In this document: piece by piece, positions 45,698 to 57,537 of the stretch
How the letters are laid out: each line of letters opens with the position of its first letter
Numbering within the stretch: position 1 is the stretch's first letter
Source of the DNA: Hyperoodon ampullatus
Taxonomy: Eukaryota; Chordata; Mammalia; Artiodactyla; Ziphiidae
Direction of reading: 5' to 3'
Length of the DNA: 64,000 bases
Assembly: GCA_949752795.1 (NCBI GenBank)
Contig: OX457058.1
Coordinates: 37,636,587 to 37,700,586, forward strand
Notes under the pieces: generated by a model
Databases searched by the model: none
What the model saw: only the letters and a program-made list of their open reading frames with translations
What the model was told of the DNA's origin: nothing
Made by a program: the position numbers and the translations under genes

Positions 45698-46217
45698 ATG
45701 CTCTTTGTTTTTAATGGCTTTATTGAGATATAATTCACATGCTGTACAACTCAACAAATTAGAGCATAGAGTTCAATGGCTTTTAGTATATCCACAGAGT
45801 TGTATGACCATCACTACAGTCATTTAGAACATTATTCATCACTCCCTAAAGAAACCCCACACCTCTTAGTTGTCATCCCCCAATCTGCTCATTACCTCAG
45901 TCCTAGGCAACACTGATCTAATTTCAGTCTTTATAAATTTGCCTATTCTGGACATTTCATATAAATGGAATCACATAATATGTGGTCCTTTGTGACTGGC
46001 TTCTTTCATGCAGCATGTTTTCAAGGTTCACCCATGTTGTAACATTTATCAGCATTTCATTTCTTTTCAAATAGTATTCTATTGTACGGATATACCACAT
46101 TTTATTTATCCATTCATCAAATGATGGACATTAGGGTTATTCTACTTGTTGACTACTATAAATCATGCTGCTATAAACATTCATGTACAGGTTTTTGTGT
46201 GATATATATTTCATTTC

Positions 46218-46254
46218 ATACACACACACACACACACACACACGTACACACACT
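46218..46254. repeat. (CA)n simple repeat
   Basis: About 16 CA units with one GT break, inside the antisense L1. Confidence 0.9.
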
Positions 46255-46720
46255 CAGGAGTGGAATCGCTGAATCATATGGTATCTCTATGTTTAATCTT
46301 TTGAGAAACTGCCAGACTATTTTCCAAAGTGACTGCACCATTTTAAATACCTATCACCAATGTATGAGGGTTTCAACTTCTCCAGATTCTCGCCAATATT
46401 TATTACTATCTATCTTTTTGATTATAGCTATCCTACTGGGTGTCAGGTGATAGCTCATTGTGATTTTGATTTGCATTTTCCTGATGGCTAATGATGTTGA
46501 GCATATTTTCATGTGTTTATTGGCCATTTGTATATCTTCTTTGGAGAAATATCTTATCAGATCTGCCCATTTTTATATTGGATTATTTTTATATTGGATT
46601 ATTTGTCTTTTATTATTAAGTTTTAAGAGTTCTTTATATATTCTGGATACCAGACCCTCCTCAGACATATGATTTGAAAAAATATTCTCCTATTCTGTTG
46701 CCTGTCTTTTCACTTTTTTA

Positions 46721-46948
46721 AAAAATTAATTAATTTATTTGGTTGTGTGGGGTCTTAGTTGCAGCATTTGGGCTCCTTAGTTGCAGCTCCAGGGCTCCTT
46801 AGTTGCGGCTCACCAGCTCCTTAGTTGCAGCATGCAAACTTTTAGTTGTGGCATGCATGTGGGATCTAGTTCCCTGGCCAGGGATCGAACACAGACCCTC
46901 TGCATTGGGAGTGCAGAGTCTTATCCACTGTGCCACCAGGGAAGTCCC
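46721..46948 (-). mobile_element. Medium-form CHR-type SINE, antisense, TSD
   Basis: Three ttagttgcagc-type units, then ggccagggatcgaacac and accagggaagtccc. TSD cttttcactttttt (46707-46720) and cttttcactttct (46949-46961). Confidence 0.9.
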
Positions 46949-47120
46949 CTTTTCACTTTCTTGATGGTGTCCTTAAAAGCATGAATGTTTTAAATTTTGA
47001 TGCTTCTTACTCTCTTAATGTCATTTTTTGATGAACAGAATTTATTCATATTCATAAAGTCCAATTTATTAATCTTTTTCTTTGCTGTACTTTCTTTGTG
47101 TCCTTTAAAAAATACTTGCT

Positions 47121-47482
47121 GGGACTTCCCTGGTGGCGCAGTGGTTAAGAATCCGCCTGCCAATGCAGGAGACACGGGTTCGAGTCCTGTTTCAGGAAGA
47201 TCCCACATGCTGTGGAGCAAATAAGCCTGTACGCCACAACTACTGAGCCTGAGCTCTAGAGCCTGCAAGCCACACCTACTGAGCCCGCATGCCACAACTA
47301 CTGAAGCCCGCATACCTAGACCCCTGTGCTCCACAGCAAGAGAAGCCACCGCAATAAGAAGCCGGCACACCACAAGGAAGAGTAGCCCCCGCTCGCCACA
47401 ACTAGAGGAAGCCCATACGGAGCAACGAAGACCCAATGCAGCCAAAAATTAAAATTAATTAATTAAAAAATAAAAGACTTAA
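47121..47482 (+). mobile_element. Long-form CHR-type SINE
   Basis: Complete head (acttccctggtggcgcagtgg) and body. The tail is AATTAATT-rich instead of AAATA. Confidence 0.9.
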
Positions 47483-47511
47483 AAAAAAAGCCATTAATTT
47501 TTCTCCCAATC

Positions 47512-47877
47512 TGCTATAGATTGAATGTTTGTGTTCCCTCCAAATTCCTTTGTTGAAATCTAATTCCCAATGTTGTGGTATTTGGAGGTGGGGGTCTTTG
47601 GAAGGTGATTGGGTCATGTGGGTGGAGCCTCAAGAATGGGACTACTGCCCTATAAAAGGAGAGTCCAGAGAGCTCTCTCACTTCTTCTGTCACGTGAGCA
47701 CACATGAGAAGACAGTTGTCTGTGAACCAGGAAGTGGGTTCTCATCAGACACCGAACCTGCTGGCAACTGGATCTTGGACTTTCCAGCCTCCAGAAGTAT
47801 AAGAAATAACATTTCTGTTGTTTGTAAGCCACCCAGTCTATAGTATTCTGTTATAGCATTTTGACCAGCCTAAGACA
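47512..47877 (+). mobile_element. Solo LTR of MLT1 type (ERVL-MaLR)
   Basis: Starts tgctatagattgaatg and ends cagcctaagaca. In between are attgggtcatgtggg, a TATA box (TATAAAA at 47651-47657), ggatcttggactttccagcc and tctgttgtttgtaagccaccc, all in MLT1 order. There are no internal viral genes. Confidence 0.88.
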
Positions 47878-47879
47878 CT

Positions 47880-48260
47880 ACCTGATCCCTCCAGAATTCA
47901 GACATTCTTATTGAGCCTTGTAGCCAGTATATTGTGGCAACAGGGAAGCTGTAGGATTTCCAAGGCTAAGTTAGAAGAAGCGTTGCAATTTCTGCCTTGT
48001 TCTCTTAAAATGCTCTCTGTTGAAGCCCTTAGACACCATGTAAAATCTGACTATCCTGCTGGGAGGACTATGTGGAGGGAACCTGGAGAGTAGCTGAAGA
48101 GGTAGAAAGACCAAACTGAGCCCACCCTTTCAGCTATTCTCCCCAAGGCACGAGGCTTGTGAATGAAGCCTTCCTAGACCTTCCAGCCTAGCCCAGTTGC
48201 CACCTGAATACCACCCAGTGACCCTTGTCAATGCCATGCGGAAGCTAAAGAATGTCTTAC
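47880..48260. other. Unique non-coding stretch
   Basis: No gene or repeat that I can support. The next L1-free 90 bases carry a truncated SINE. Confidence 0.4.
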
Positions 48261-48270
48261 TCAAATTCTT

Positions 48271-48344
48271 TTCTTTTTTTTTGGCCGTGCCACGTGGCTT
48301 GCAGGATCTTAGTTCCCCAACCAGGGATTGAACCTGGGCCACAG
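48271..48344 (-). mobile_element. 5'-truncated short SINE with TSD
   Basis: Only the tail-side half is present: tttttttggccgtgccacgtgg to ttgaacctgggccac. The usual gaagtccc head is missing. TSD TCAAATTCTT at 48261-48270 and 48345-48354 shows that the copy was truncated on insertion. Confidence 0.85.
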
Positions 48345-48650
48345 TCAAATTCTTGACCCAGATATTGCAAGATCTATTTCAGGGTTTTTTGCTTTAAGTC
48401 GCTAAGTTTCATGGTAGTTTGTTATGCAGCAAAAGCTAGATGGAACAATATTAATACATGTCAAACACCAAATTCTATTTCTTTAGTTTGTTTTATTTCA
48501 GGTGCATAACATTTAGATTTTCTTCCTCTATTGGTTTGTGCAGTCTCTTCTATTTTACTATTTTTCCTTCTGTTTTTCTGTCCTTTCAGGCACCCACTCT
48601 AGTTATATACTCTTCCAATCTACCAACTACATTTATTAAGATACATGTCT

Positions 48651-49034
48651 GGGGGACTTCCCTGGTGGCACAGTGGTTGGGAGTCCACCTGCCAGTGCAG
48701 GGACATGGGCTCGAGCCCTGGTACGGGAGGATCCCATATGCTGCAGAGCAGCTGGGCCCATGCACCACAACTACTGAGCCTGTGCTCTGGAGCCCACAAT
48801 CCACAACTACTGAGTCTGCGAGCTGCAACGGTTGGGGCCTGTGCACCTGGAGACCGTGTTCTGCAACAAGAGGCCGCCACAGTGAGAGGCCCGTGCACCG
48901 CAGCGAGGAGTGGCCCCCGCTCGCTGCAACTAGAGAAAGCCCACGCACAGCAACGAAGACCCAACGCAGCCAAAAATAAATAAGTAAGTAAATAAATAAA
49001 TAAATCCTGTTTAAAAAATATTCATATATAAAAA
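48651..49034 (+). mobile_element. Long-form CHR-type SINE, 13-bp TSD
   Basis: Complete copy with one extended body (agctgcaacggttggggcctg) and a mixed AAATA/GTAAGT tail. TSD AAGATACATGTCT at 48638-48650 and 49035-49047. Confidence 0.93.
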
Positions 49035-49089
49035 AAGATACATGTCTAGTCTTGAAAATATGTGATGTCTTATTTTTTGTACATATATT

Positions 49090-49260
49090 TATTTATTTAT
49101 TTATTTGAAGTATAGTTGATTTACAACGTTGTGTTAGTTTCAGGTGTACAGCACAGCGATTCCGTTATATATATGTATACACTCTTTTTCAGATTCTTTT
49201 CCCTTATAGGTTATTACACATACATACTTTTAAATTTACATGATTGATATTGTATTATAA
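49090..49260 (-). mobile_element. L1 3'UTR fragment, antisense
   Basis: gaagtatagttgatttacaacg, gtgttagtttcaggtgtacagc, ttttcagattcttttccc. Preceded by (ATTT)n. Confidence 0.85.
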
Positions 49261-49614
49261 ATGATGTCCTGTTTTTTACTTTTTTACACTCAACTTGTAA
49301 GTTTTTGAGATCTCACCATGTTGCTTCATGGAATCTAGGTCTTTTTCCCTGAGCGTTGCACAGCATTCCATCCAAAACCTAGCCCTCCGTTCCTCATCCA
49401 CGCTGCTGGTGTTGGATCTAGCTGGCTTCCAGGTCCTTGTTATGGCACACAAGGTTGTTGTAAACCTTACAAACCTTTGCAAGACAGTTTTTGGGGAGGT
49501 GTGGAGAGGAGGGTGTATTCTCAAGAGAGGGATTGCTGTGTTGTGGGGAGTGTGTGTGTGTGTGTTTTTTCCCCCAGTGGTTCACACATTATAAAATGTG
49601 GTTCACATTTTATT

Positions 49615-49885
49615 TATTTTTATTTTTTTAAACTTTTAATTTTATATTGGACTATAGTTGATTAACAATGTCATGATAGTTTCAGGTGTACAACAAAGTG
49701 ATTCAGTTATACATATACATGTATCTATTCTTTTTCAAATTCTTTTCCCACTTAAGTTGTTAAATAATATTGAGCAGAGTTCCCTGTGCTGTACAGTAGG
49801 TCCTTGTTGGTTATCCATTTAAAATATAGCAGTGTGTACATGTCAATCCCAAACTCTCTAACTATCCTTTCCCCCGGGAATGTGT
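49615..49885 (-). mobile_element. Second L1 3'UTR fragment, antisense
   Basis: Same family as the previous one but longer: ggactatagttgattaacaatg, ggtgtacaacaaagtgattc, ccctgtgctgtacagtaggtcc. A separate insertion, since the two copies differ in length and sequence. Confidence 0.85.
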
Positions 49886-50420
49886 ATTCTTAATTTCACT
49901 AAGTACTGTCAGACTGCTCTCCAGACAGCTGCACCACTTTAGTCATACCAGCAAGACCCGAGGGCTCTTCATTCCCCCATATTCTCCAGAACTTGTTAGC
50001 ATCTAACTCTTGATTTTAGTAAAGTGGTATCTGTTGTTTTGTTTTGCATTTTTCTCATTACTGGTGAGCTCGAACATCCTTTCATGTGCTTACTAGCCAG
50101 GTGTGTTTCCCTTTCAGTGCATTATCTAGCAAATCCTTTGCTCATTTTTAAAAATTGAGTTTCCTGTCTTTTTCTTGCTGATCTGCAGTTCTTGAATGTT
50201 CTAGCTATGACTCTGTTCTTGGCTTTGCACAGATTTTTCTCAGACTGTCACTAGTCTGCTCACTTTATCTACAGGGCATTTTATTGAATTCAAATCTTTA
50301 AATGGTCAAATTTATTGATTTTCTTTTTTTTTTTTTCCTTTATAATTTCAAAAATCTTGTTTAAGAGCTGTCCTCCCCAAGGTTATAAAGCTATTCTTCT
50401 GTTTTATTCTGATAGTTTTT
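49886..50420 (-). mobile_element. Old L1 3' relic, antisense
   Basis: gtcagactgctctccagac, tactggtgagctcgaacatcc, atcctttgctcatttttaaaaattgag, aggttataaagctattc. Strongly diverged. Confidence 0.65.
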
Positions 50421-50734
50421 ACCCCTGAACCTTGCCACCAGGCCTCTGGGACTCAGGGTCTCTCATCAGCAAACTCCCTAGCATCATCACCTTTGCTATG
50501 AATGTTCCCTTCACATTTACCTTCTTGCTCTAAACAAATCCTGGCTCTCCCCAGGAATGCTGCTGAACCCAAGGCTACTGATTAGACTCTAGAGCACATT
50601 AGAAAAAGGCATTCCCTCAGGGTAACAAGAGGCCCCAGGCACAGAAGTGGTGAGGGGAGTGTGGACTGGATTTTATTTTATTTCCTGCTTGGTCTCTTTT
50701 TTTTTTTTCTGCTTGCTCTCTCTTTTTTTTTTAA
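50420..50734. other. Unique non-coding stretch
   Basis: No gene or named repeat; two T runs near 50700 and 50725. Confidence 0.4.
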
Positions 50735-51092
50735 TGTTAAGTATATTTTAAATTAATTAATTAATTTTGGGGCTGTGTTGGGTCTTCGTTGCTGCGTGGG
50801 CTTTCTCTAGTTGCGGCGAGCGGGGGCTACTCTTCCTTGTGGTGCGCGGGCTTCTCATTGCGGTGGCGTCTCTTGTTGCGGAACACGGGCTCTAGGGCAC
50901 ACGGGCTTCAGTAGTTGTGGCATGCAGGCTTTAGTAGTTGTGGCTTGCGGGCTCTAGAGCGCAGGCTCAGTAGCTGTGATGCACGGGATTAGTTGCTCCA
51001 CGGCATGTGGAATCTTCCCGGACCAGGGCTCAAACCCGTGTCCCCTGCATTGGCAGGCTGATTCTTAACCACTGCGCCACCAGGGAAGTCCC
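50735..51092 (-). mobile_element. Long-form CHR-type SINE, antisense
   Basis: Complete: ttaattttggggctgtgttggg, repeated ttcagtagttgtggc, end ccaccagggaagtccc. Confidence 0.92.
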
Positions 51093-51943
51093 AATCTTTT
51101 GACAATCTTATGCTTTGGAGATTTTGGACAAAAACAATACTGACTTCTTAATTTATCCAAAGACTTGTGAATAATTGGAGTTCAATAGACTATTGCCTGT
51201 GATAAAGATAAATAATGTCATAGATAAATTAAATGTATACATTAAATTTTAAAAATGAGTCTGTATCTGGCTATATAACCTAAAACACGAAAGGAGAATT
51301 TAGTCTCTACCTCTAATGTTTGTATTTCTCTATATTCCAACCTTTATTACTCATATAAAACTCTATCAACAAATATGTATTCTCCCTAATATGTCCCTAA
51401 GGATATATTAAGACTCCTTTTCTTTTTAAAATAACCAGTATTGTGTCACAATGATGCTAATAATGAAAATCATCTAGACCGCTACACCCTAAATCAGTAC
51501 TATAATATTTGAGCCTAAAAGAAAAGGAAAAAGGATTCATGGCCACAGCACAATCCCTGTGTGAGATCTGACTCTGTATTTTTGTCTAATTGTCAAATAA
51601 ACTGGTTCTTCCTAAACCCAAAATGTTATCAGGGTCTAGCAAAAGAATTAATGTGTTACTGGTTTGATCTTATAATTTTCCCATGTAAGATTTAATTTTG
51701 TTTTAAAATTAAGGGTTTTAAAACTCCAAGTACAATCATAATTCAATATTGTTTGTTATAACAATCTCTCTCCTACATATGCATACATATGTGTGTTTTA
51801 TATATATATATATACACATATATATGTAGAGAAAGAGAATAAACTTATTTTGCATGTATCTCTTCCCATTTTCTGAAAAATTAAGTTTAAGATTTCTGTC
51901 AAAAACCACATTCTTTTGCAAAGTTTAATATGCTATTTTTTTA
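51093..51943. other. AT-rich unique stretch
   Basis: No repeat or gene recognised. A (TA)n run lies at 51801-51816. One of the longer repeat-free intervals in the right half. Confidence 0.45.
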
Positions 51944-52470
51944 ACATCTTTATTGGAGTATAATTGCTCTACAATAGTGTGTTAGTTTCTGCTTTATAAC
52001 GAAGTGAATCAGCCACACATATACACACATCCCCATATCTCTTCCCTCTTGTGTCTCCCTCCCTCCCACCCTCCCTATCCCACCCCTCTAAGTGGTCACA
52101 AAGCACCGAGCTGATCTCCCTGTGCTATGCGGCTGCTTCCCACTATCTATCTGATTTACATTTGGTAGTGTATGTATGTCCATGCCACTCTCTCACTGCA
52201 TCTCTTTCTTACTCTTCCCCCTCCCCATGTCCTAAAGTCTATTCTCTAGTAGGTCTGTGTCTTTATTCCCGTCCTGCCCCTAGTTTCTTCACAACCTTTT
52301 TTTTTTTTTAGATTCCATATATATGTGTTAACATACGGTATTTGTTTTTCTCTTTCTGACTTACTTCACTCTGTATGATAGACCCTAGGTCCATCCACCT
52401 CACTACAAATAACTCAATTTCGTTTCTTCTTATGGCTGAGTAATATTCCATTGTATATATTAATATGCTA
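51944..52470 (-). mobile_element. L1 3' end, antisense (cetartiodactyl type)
   Basis: Starts at the reversed L1 end (aacatctttattggagtataattg), continues gctttataacgaagtgaatcagc, gagctgatctccctgtgctatgc, and ends ttatggctgagtaatattcc. Well preserved and matches the sense copy at 54117-55422. Confidence 0.92.
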
Positions 52471-53449
52471 TGTTTTACCTGTGTGATGGTATACACATAT
52501 ATGTGGATCAGGACTAAAAACAAACAAACAAAAACACCTGATAGTTCAGAAGGGGTGGGGGGAGACAAATGTAAAATTTACACTTCTGGACAGTACACGA
52601 ATATAGATTGTCTAATAATTCTTTTGTAGGAACTTTGCACATGTAACCAGCATTGAACCAGAGAGAGGTTGATCCAAACTCTTGTACATGACGGCCCATG
52701 TTTTCCACCCATCTCATACAGAAGATTTCTCTTCAGGTTAGCAACGAAACACATCTGCCAAATAAGGATAAGTAGCAGAAGGTCTCTACTAGGTATACAT
52801 CGTAAGTTATTAGAACACTATCACATCTAATTTGAAAATAAATGTAAACAATTAGATCAAGCTATGCAGGTGTTTATACAATCACAGCAGAATCAGAAAT
52901 TATTACCAATACCTGTCACCTGGTAGTTCTATTCACCATATGGCTACAGAGAACAATTCACTAGTTATATTATCAGGGCTGATTTTACATTTTCTCTCAG
53001 GAGAAAACAAACAAGTAATTATAGTCTTAGTCAAGATTTTTAGTTAAGGCGCATCACTTTATAAAATGAAAAGAGCAACAAATTTAAACACTGACAACAA
53101 AAGACTTTTGAAAGACCCATCCCCCAGCCAGATGTACTTGTCCACGGGTGGGATCAGGGCCACGAACATTACTAGCCAAATTATAAAGGGAATCTGCATC
53201 ACTTGGAATGAGCAGGACCCTTGGAATACAAGATAGGATTTTGAAGAATAAACTGAACAAATTTTGCACAGAAACCTAATTCAGATGGTCAGATGCTTTG
53301 TCACTCTACCTTCAACAAAAAGATGGAACACTTCCTCTGCAGAATCAGGACAAATCCCTTGTATATTGTCTGCAGAGATTTATCGAATGTAACCATACTC
53401 ATTGATCTACTGAAAACACCCTTGCATGTGTTTCTGAACACACTGAAAT
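52471..53449. other. Unique stretch, repeat-free
   Basis: About 1 kb without a repeat that I recognise. No frame with family resemblance. A possible conserved block but nothing can be claimed from one sequence. Confidence 0.4.
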
Positions 53450-53760
53450 TTTTTTTTTTAAATTTTTAATTTTTGGCTTTGTTGGGTCTTCGTTGCGGCG
53501 TGTGGGCTTTCTCTGGTTGGGGTGAACGGGGGCTACTCTTAGTTGCGGTGTGCGGGCCTCTCATTCTGGTGGCTTCTCTTGCTGCAGAGCACAGGCTCTA
53601 GGCACACAGACTTCAGTAGTTGTGGTACACGGGCTCAGTAGTTGTGGCTCGCGGGCTTAGTTGCTCCACAGCATGTGGGGTCTTCCCAGACCAGGTATCG
53701 AACCCGTGTCCCCTGCATTGGCAAGCAGATTCTTAACCACTGCGCCACCAGGGAAGTACC
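53450..53760 (-). mobile_element. Long-form CHR-type SINE, antisense
   Basis: Reads ttggctttgttgggtcttcg to accagggaagtacc. Flanks repeat cactgaaa. Confidence 0.9.
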
Positions 53761-54067
53761 ACTGAAAGGTTTTTATCTGGATGTATTGATTATATTTGAA
53801 CATGACTATATTCACAAGAATCTTAAACCACCCCATGAGACCCCCTCTGTGAAACACAACATTCCTCAAAACAATGCTATAAATACATTCACTGTGCATG
53901 TATTTTCTTATGCCAAAATATGGAACGGATAAGACAGAAAATAAATAAACTGATTACCTATAGGAGAGGAAGGGAACAGGGTGGAAGGGACAAGGGGAGA
54001 AGCAATACTTTTCTGAATATACGTTGTTTTGTAGATTTGACTCTAGAATTATGCGAATGTTTAACAT
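53761..54067. other. Unique non-coding stretch
   Basis: No gene or repeat that I can support. Confidence 0.4.
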
Positions 54068-54116
54068 AAGAGTAAAACAGGACTTCCTTGGTGGGCAGTG
54101 GTTAAGAATCCTCCTG

Positions 54117-55422
54117 CCATTTGCAAATGAAGCAACTGACAAAGGATTAATCTCCAAAATTTACAAGCAGCTCATGCAGCTCAATATAAAAAAAAAAAAG
54201 ACCCAACCCAATCCAAAAATGGGCAGAAGACCTAAATAGACATTCTCCAAAGAAGATATACAGATTGCCAACAAACACATGAAAGGATGTTCAACATCAC
54301 TAATCATTAGAGAAATGCAAATCAAAACTACAATGAGGTATCACCTCACACCAGTCAGAATGGCCATCATTAAAAAATCTACAAACAACAGGGCTTCCCT
54401 GGTGGCGCAGTGGTTGAGAGTCTGCCTGCCAATGCAGGGGACATGGGTTCATGCCCCGGTCCGGGAAGATCCCACATGCCGCGGAGCGGCTAGGCCCATG
54501 AGCCATGGCCGCTGAGCCTGCACGTCCGGAGCCTGTGCTCCGCAACGGGAGAGGCCACAACAGTGAGAGGCCCACGTACCAGAAAACAAAACAAAACAAA
54601 ACAAAAAAATAAATGCCAGAGAGGGTGTGGAGAAAAGGGAATCCTCTTGCACTGTTGGTGGGAATGTAAATTGACACAGCCACTATGGAGAACAGTATGG
54701 AGGTTCCTTAAAAAACTAAAAATAGAACTACCATACCACCCAGCAATCCCACTGCTGGTCAGATACCCTAAGAAAACCATAATTCAAAAAGAGTCATATA
54801 CCACAATGTTCACTGCAGCTCTATTTACAATAGCCAGGACATGGTAGCAACCTAAATGCCCATCGACAGATGAATGGATAAAGAAGATGTGGCACATATA
54901 TACAATGGAATATTACTCATCCATAAAAAGAAACAAAATTGAGTTATTTGTAGTGAGGTGGATGGACCTAGAGTCTGTCATACAAAGTGAAGTAAGTCAG
55001 AAAGAGAAAAACAAATACTGTATGCTAACACATATATATGGAATCTAAAAAAAAAAAAAAAGTTATGAAGAACCTAGGGGCAGGACAGGAATAAAGATGC
55101 AGACGTAGAGAATGGACTCGAGGACATGGGGAGGGGGAAGGGTAAGCTGGGACAAAGTGAAAGAGTGGCATGGACATATATACACCACCAAATGTAAAAT
55201 AGATAGCTAGTGGGAAGCAGCCACATAGCACAGGGAGATCAGCTAGGTGCTTTGTGACCACCTAGGGGGTGGGATAAGGAGGGTGGGAGGGAGACACAAG
55301 ATGGAGGGGATATGGGGATATACGTATGCATATAGCTGATTCACTTTGTTATAAAGCAGAAATTAACACACCATTGTAGAGCAATTATACTCCAATAAAG
55401 ATGTTAAAAAAAAAAGGAAAAA
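54117..55422 (+). mobile_element. 5'-truncated L1 inserted in the SINE
   Basis: Last 1.1 kb of a cetartiodactyl L1: gcagctcatgcagctcaat, gcaaatcaaaactacaatgagg, agccactatggagaacagtatgg and the end gcaattatactccaataaagatg. Flanked by AAGAATCCTCCTG (54104-54116) and AAGAATCTGCCTG (55423-55435), 11 of 13 matching. It holds the ORF2 end but no open frame. Confidence 0.9.
54391..54606 (+). mobile_element. Young CHR-type SINE inside the L1
   Basis: Complete young copy whose tail is (AAAAC)n. The L1 sequence resumes directly after (aaatgccagagagggtgtgg), so this is the youngest layer of the nest. Confidence 0.95.
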
Positions 55423-55902
55423 AAGAATCTGCCTGAAAATGCAGGGCACATGGGTTCCATCTCCAGTCTGGGAAGACCCCACATGCTGTGGAGCAACTAA
55501 GCCTGTGCGCCCCAACTATTGAGCCTGCACTCTAGAGCCCACGGGCCACAACTACTGAGCCTTCATGCCACAACTATTGAAGCCTGCTCGCCTAGAGCCT
55601 GTGCTCTGCAGCAAGAGAAGCCGCCACAATGAGAAGCCCGCACACGGCAACGAAGAGTAGCCCTCACTCGCCACAACTAGAGAAAGTTCATGAAGACCCA
55701 ACACAGCCAAAAATAAATAATTATTTCTTAAAAAAAAAAAAGAGAGAAGCTACTGCAATGAGAAGCCCACGCACTGCAAGGAAGAGTAGCCCCTGTTCGT
55801 GGCAACTAGAGAAAGCCTGCCTGCAGCAACGAAGACCCAACAAAGGCAAAAATAATAAATAAATAAATAAATAAATAAAATATATTTTAAAGAAAAAAGA
55901 GT

Positions 55903-57537
55903 GGGAGAGGGAGGGGAGGACCAGGGTTGGGGAGGCTGGGTTCAGGTCGGCAGAGGCAAGGAGCCCAGCCTCGCCAGGAGTCAAGGGGCCCCAGGAACCG
56001 GGAGGCGAAGGCCCAGGTCTGAAGACCATGTCCTCAGGTCACAGAGCAGAGGAGGCCCAAGCAGTGCCAGGAGTCAAGGTGAGGTTGGCAGGGGACAGGC
56101 TGCGCAGGAGGAGCACCCCTGTGAGGCCCGAGAGCACCCCTCAAAAGAAGACCTGCCCATGGTCCCCATGTGTCACCCCTGTCCACACTGCTGTTGGCGG
56201 CCAGACGCCAGTCACCGTGGCCCTGGTCCAGATGAGTTAGCTCCTCAAGCCTGAGGCAGACCTTCAGGACCCAGTCCAGGCGCAGGGCCCCGTGGAGGCG
56301 CAGATAGCTGTTCTAGGCTGAGGGGGAGGAAGCCACATCCCCCGTGTCCTCTTCCTCCCCAGGCCCCTCCTCCTCCTCCTCCGCCCATGCCGAGTCCTTG
56401 CCCCAGGAGGTACTTAATGTGATGATGGCTGACCTGGTGGGGTTACTGCTCCTTAAGTATTGCGTCAAGGAGCCGACCTCCAAGGTGGAAATGCTGAATA
56501 TGGTCCTCAAAGACCATAGGGACCACTTCCCCCGTGGTTTTCAGCCAAGCCTCTGTGTGCATGCAGGTGGTCTTTGGAGTTAAGAAGGTGGACCCCAGCG
56601 AGCACACCTACGTCCTGGTCCCCACCCTGGGCCTCACCTGGGATGCCATGCTGAGCGATGGGCAGAGCGTGCCCAAGGCTGGCCTCCTGGTGATGTTCCT
56701 GGCCATGATCCTCCTGGAGGGTGAATGCGCCTCTGAGGAGGAGGTCTGGGAAGCACTGAGTGTTATGGGGGTGTATGCAGGGAAGCAGCACTGCATCTGT
56801 GGAGAGCCCAGGGAGCTGCTCACCAAAGTGCGGGTGCAGGAGGGCTACCTGGAGTACTGGCAGATGCTCCACAGCGACCCCACCCACTCACTACGAGTTC
56901 CTTTGGGGTCCCCAGGCCCATGTGGAGACCAGCAAATGGCAGGTCCTGGAGTATCTGCTCAGGGTCAATTGATGGGATCCCAGGTCCTTCCCATACCTGT
57001 CTGCAGAGGCTGTGAGAGATGAGGAAGAGGGGGCCTGAGCCAGAACAGCAGCCAGGCTCCTTCCAGGCCCATGCCCAGCAGCTCCTCTTGCAGGGCAGGA
57101 AGGGAGGCTGATCCTCCACTCTGAGTTTGAAGAGGGAGCGGTCAGCCTTCTAAGTAGTGAGGGCCCAGGCAAGTTGGGGGAACACGATGTGTAGCATCTT
57201 GGGGTTCCTCTTGTGTATAATGACATGGAATTTCATCTCTGTTTTCTTTAGAAATTTTTCAAATATTGTTCCTTTTAAGAGAAGACTTAATAAGCTTCAG
57301 TATCTAAGTTTGTGAATGACATCGATCACAAATGTATTTGCACTAATTCAGTTCAAAGACAAGAGTTTTGCTATTTTGTAAAACAAATTGTAAGACTCCC
57401 ATATTATTTTGTGATCCTGAACAAGATAACATGACATTGGAATATGAATCTCTTGGAAATGAGAAAGAACTTTAGAATAAAATTGATGGGGTCAAGAAAA
57501 AGAGAAATAAAAGTAAACGTTAGTTAATTCTTAAAAA
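55903..57537 (+). pseudogene. MAGE-A-like processed retropseudogene
   Basis: Derived from a melanoma-antigen (MAGE) gene, whose proteins carry a MAGE homology domain that partners RING E3 ligases. The original start is probably ATG 56232, but its third codon is TAG. The reading frame then moves through three frames: 56241-56316, 56318-56530, 56531-56887 and 56888-57038. Matching words include LLLLKYCVKEP, DPSEHTYVLVPTLGLTWDAM, EEEVWEALSVMGVY and YEFLWGPQAHVETSK. There is a premature TGA at 56970-56972 and the native end is TGA 57036-57038. AATAAA signals lie at 57477 and 57506, and poly(A) starts at 57533. TSD AAAAAAGAGT occurs at 55893-55902 and 57538-57547. So it is intron-free, polyadenylated and dead. 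The subfamily call rests on the C-terminal DPRSFPYL and acidic end typical of MAGE-A. Confidence 0.9.
56232..57038 (+). pseudogene. MAGE coding remnant with five disabling changes
   Basis: Within the retrocopy: a stop at codon 3 (56238-56240); a frame change near 56312-56322; an extra C in the C5 run at about 56529-56533, which breaks the domain after the DHFP motif; a 4-bp duplication near 56886-56893 (ccactcactac); and a premature TGA at 56970. The domain also has a 2-residue deletion after the VFGVK motif. The remnant would be about 265 residues, shorter than the 310-370 usual for MAGE-A. Any protein would be severely truncated. Confidence 0.85.

Larger units (their letters stand above)
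45713..47510 (-). mobile_element. Old L1 3' half, antisense, split by two SINEs
   Basis: Typical antisense phrases in order: ttattgagatataattcacatg, acaactcaacaaattagagc, tccaaagtgactgcacc, tgatggctaatgatgttgagc and aagtccaatttattaatc. Segments 45713-46706, 46949-47120 and 47483-47510. Confidence 0.8.
54080..55892 (+). mobile_element. Long-form CHR-type SINE split by an L1
   Basis: The head lies at 54080-54116 (ggacttccttggtgggcagtgg) and the rest resumes at 55423 (aagaatctgcctg). The intervening 1.3 kb is an L1. A second 3' half of the same SINE type follows the first A tail (55741-55880), either a truncated second SINE or a duplication. The left TSD AAGAGTAAAACA (54068-54079) recurs at 57542-57553, beyond the MAGE retrocopy. 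Confidence 0.88.

Noticed and set aside
47512..47877. Endogenous retrovirus with genes
   Set aside because: Only one LTR is present, with no gag, pol or env remnants beside it, so it is a solo LTR.
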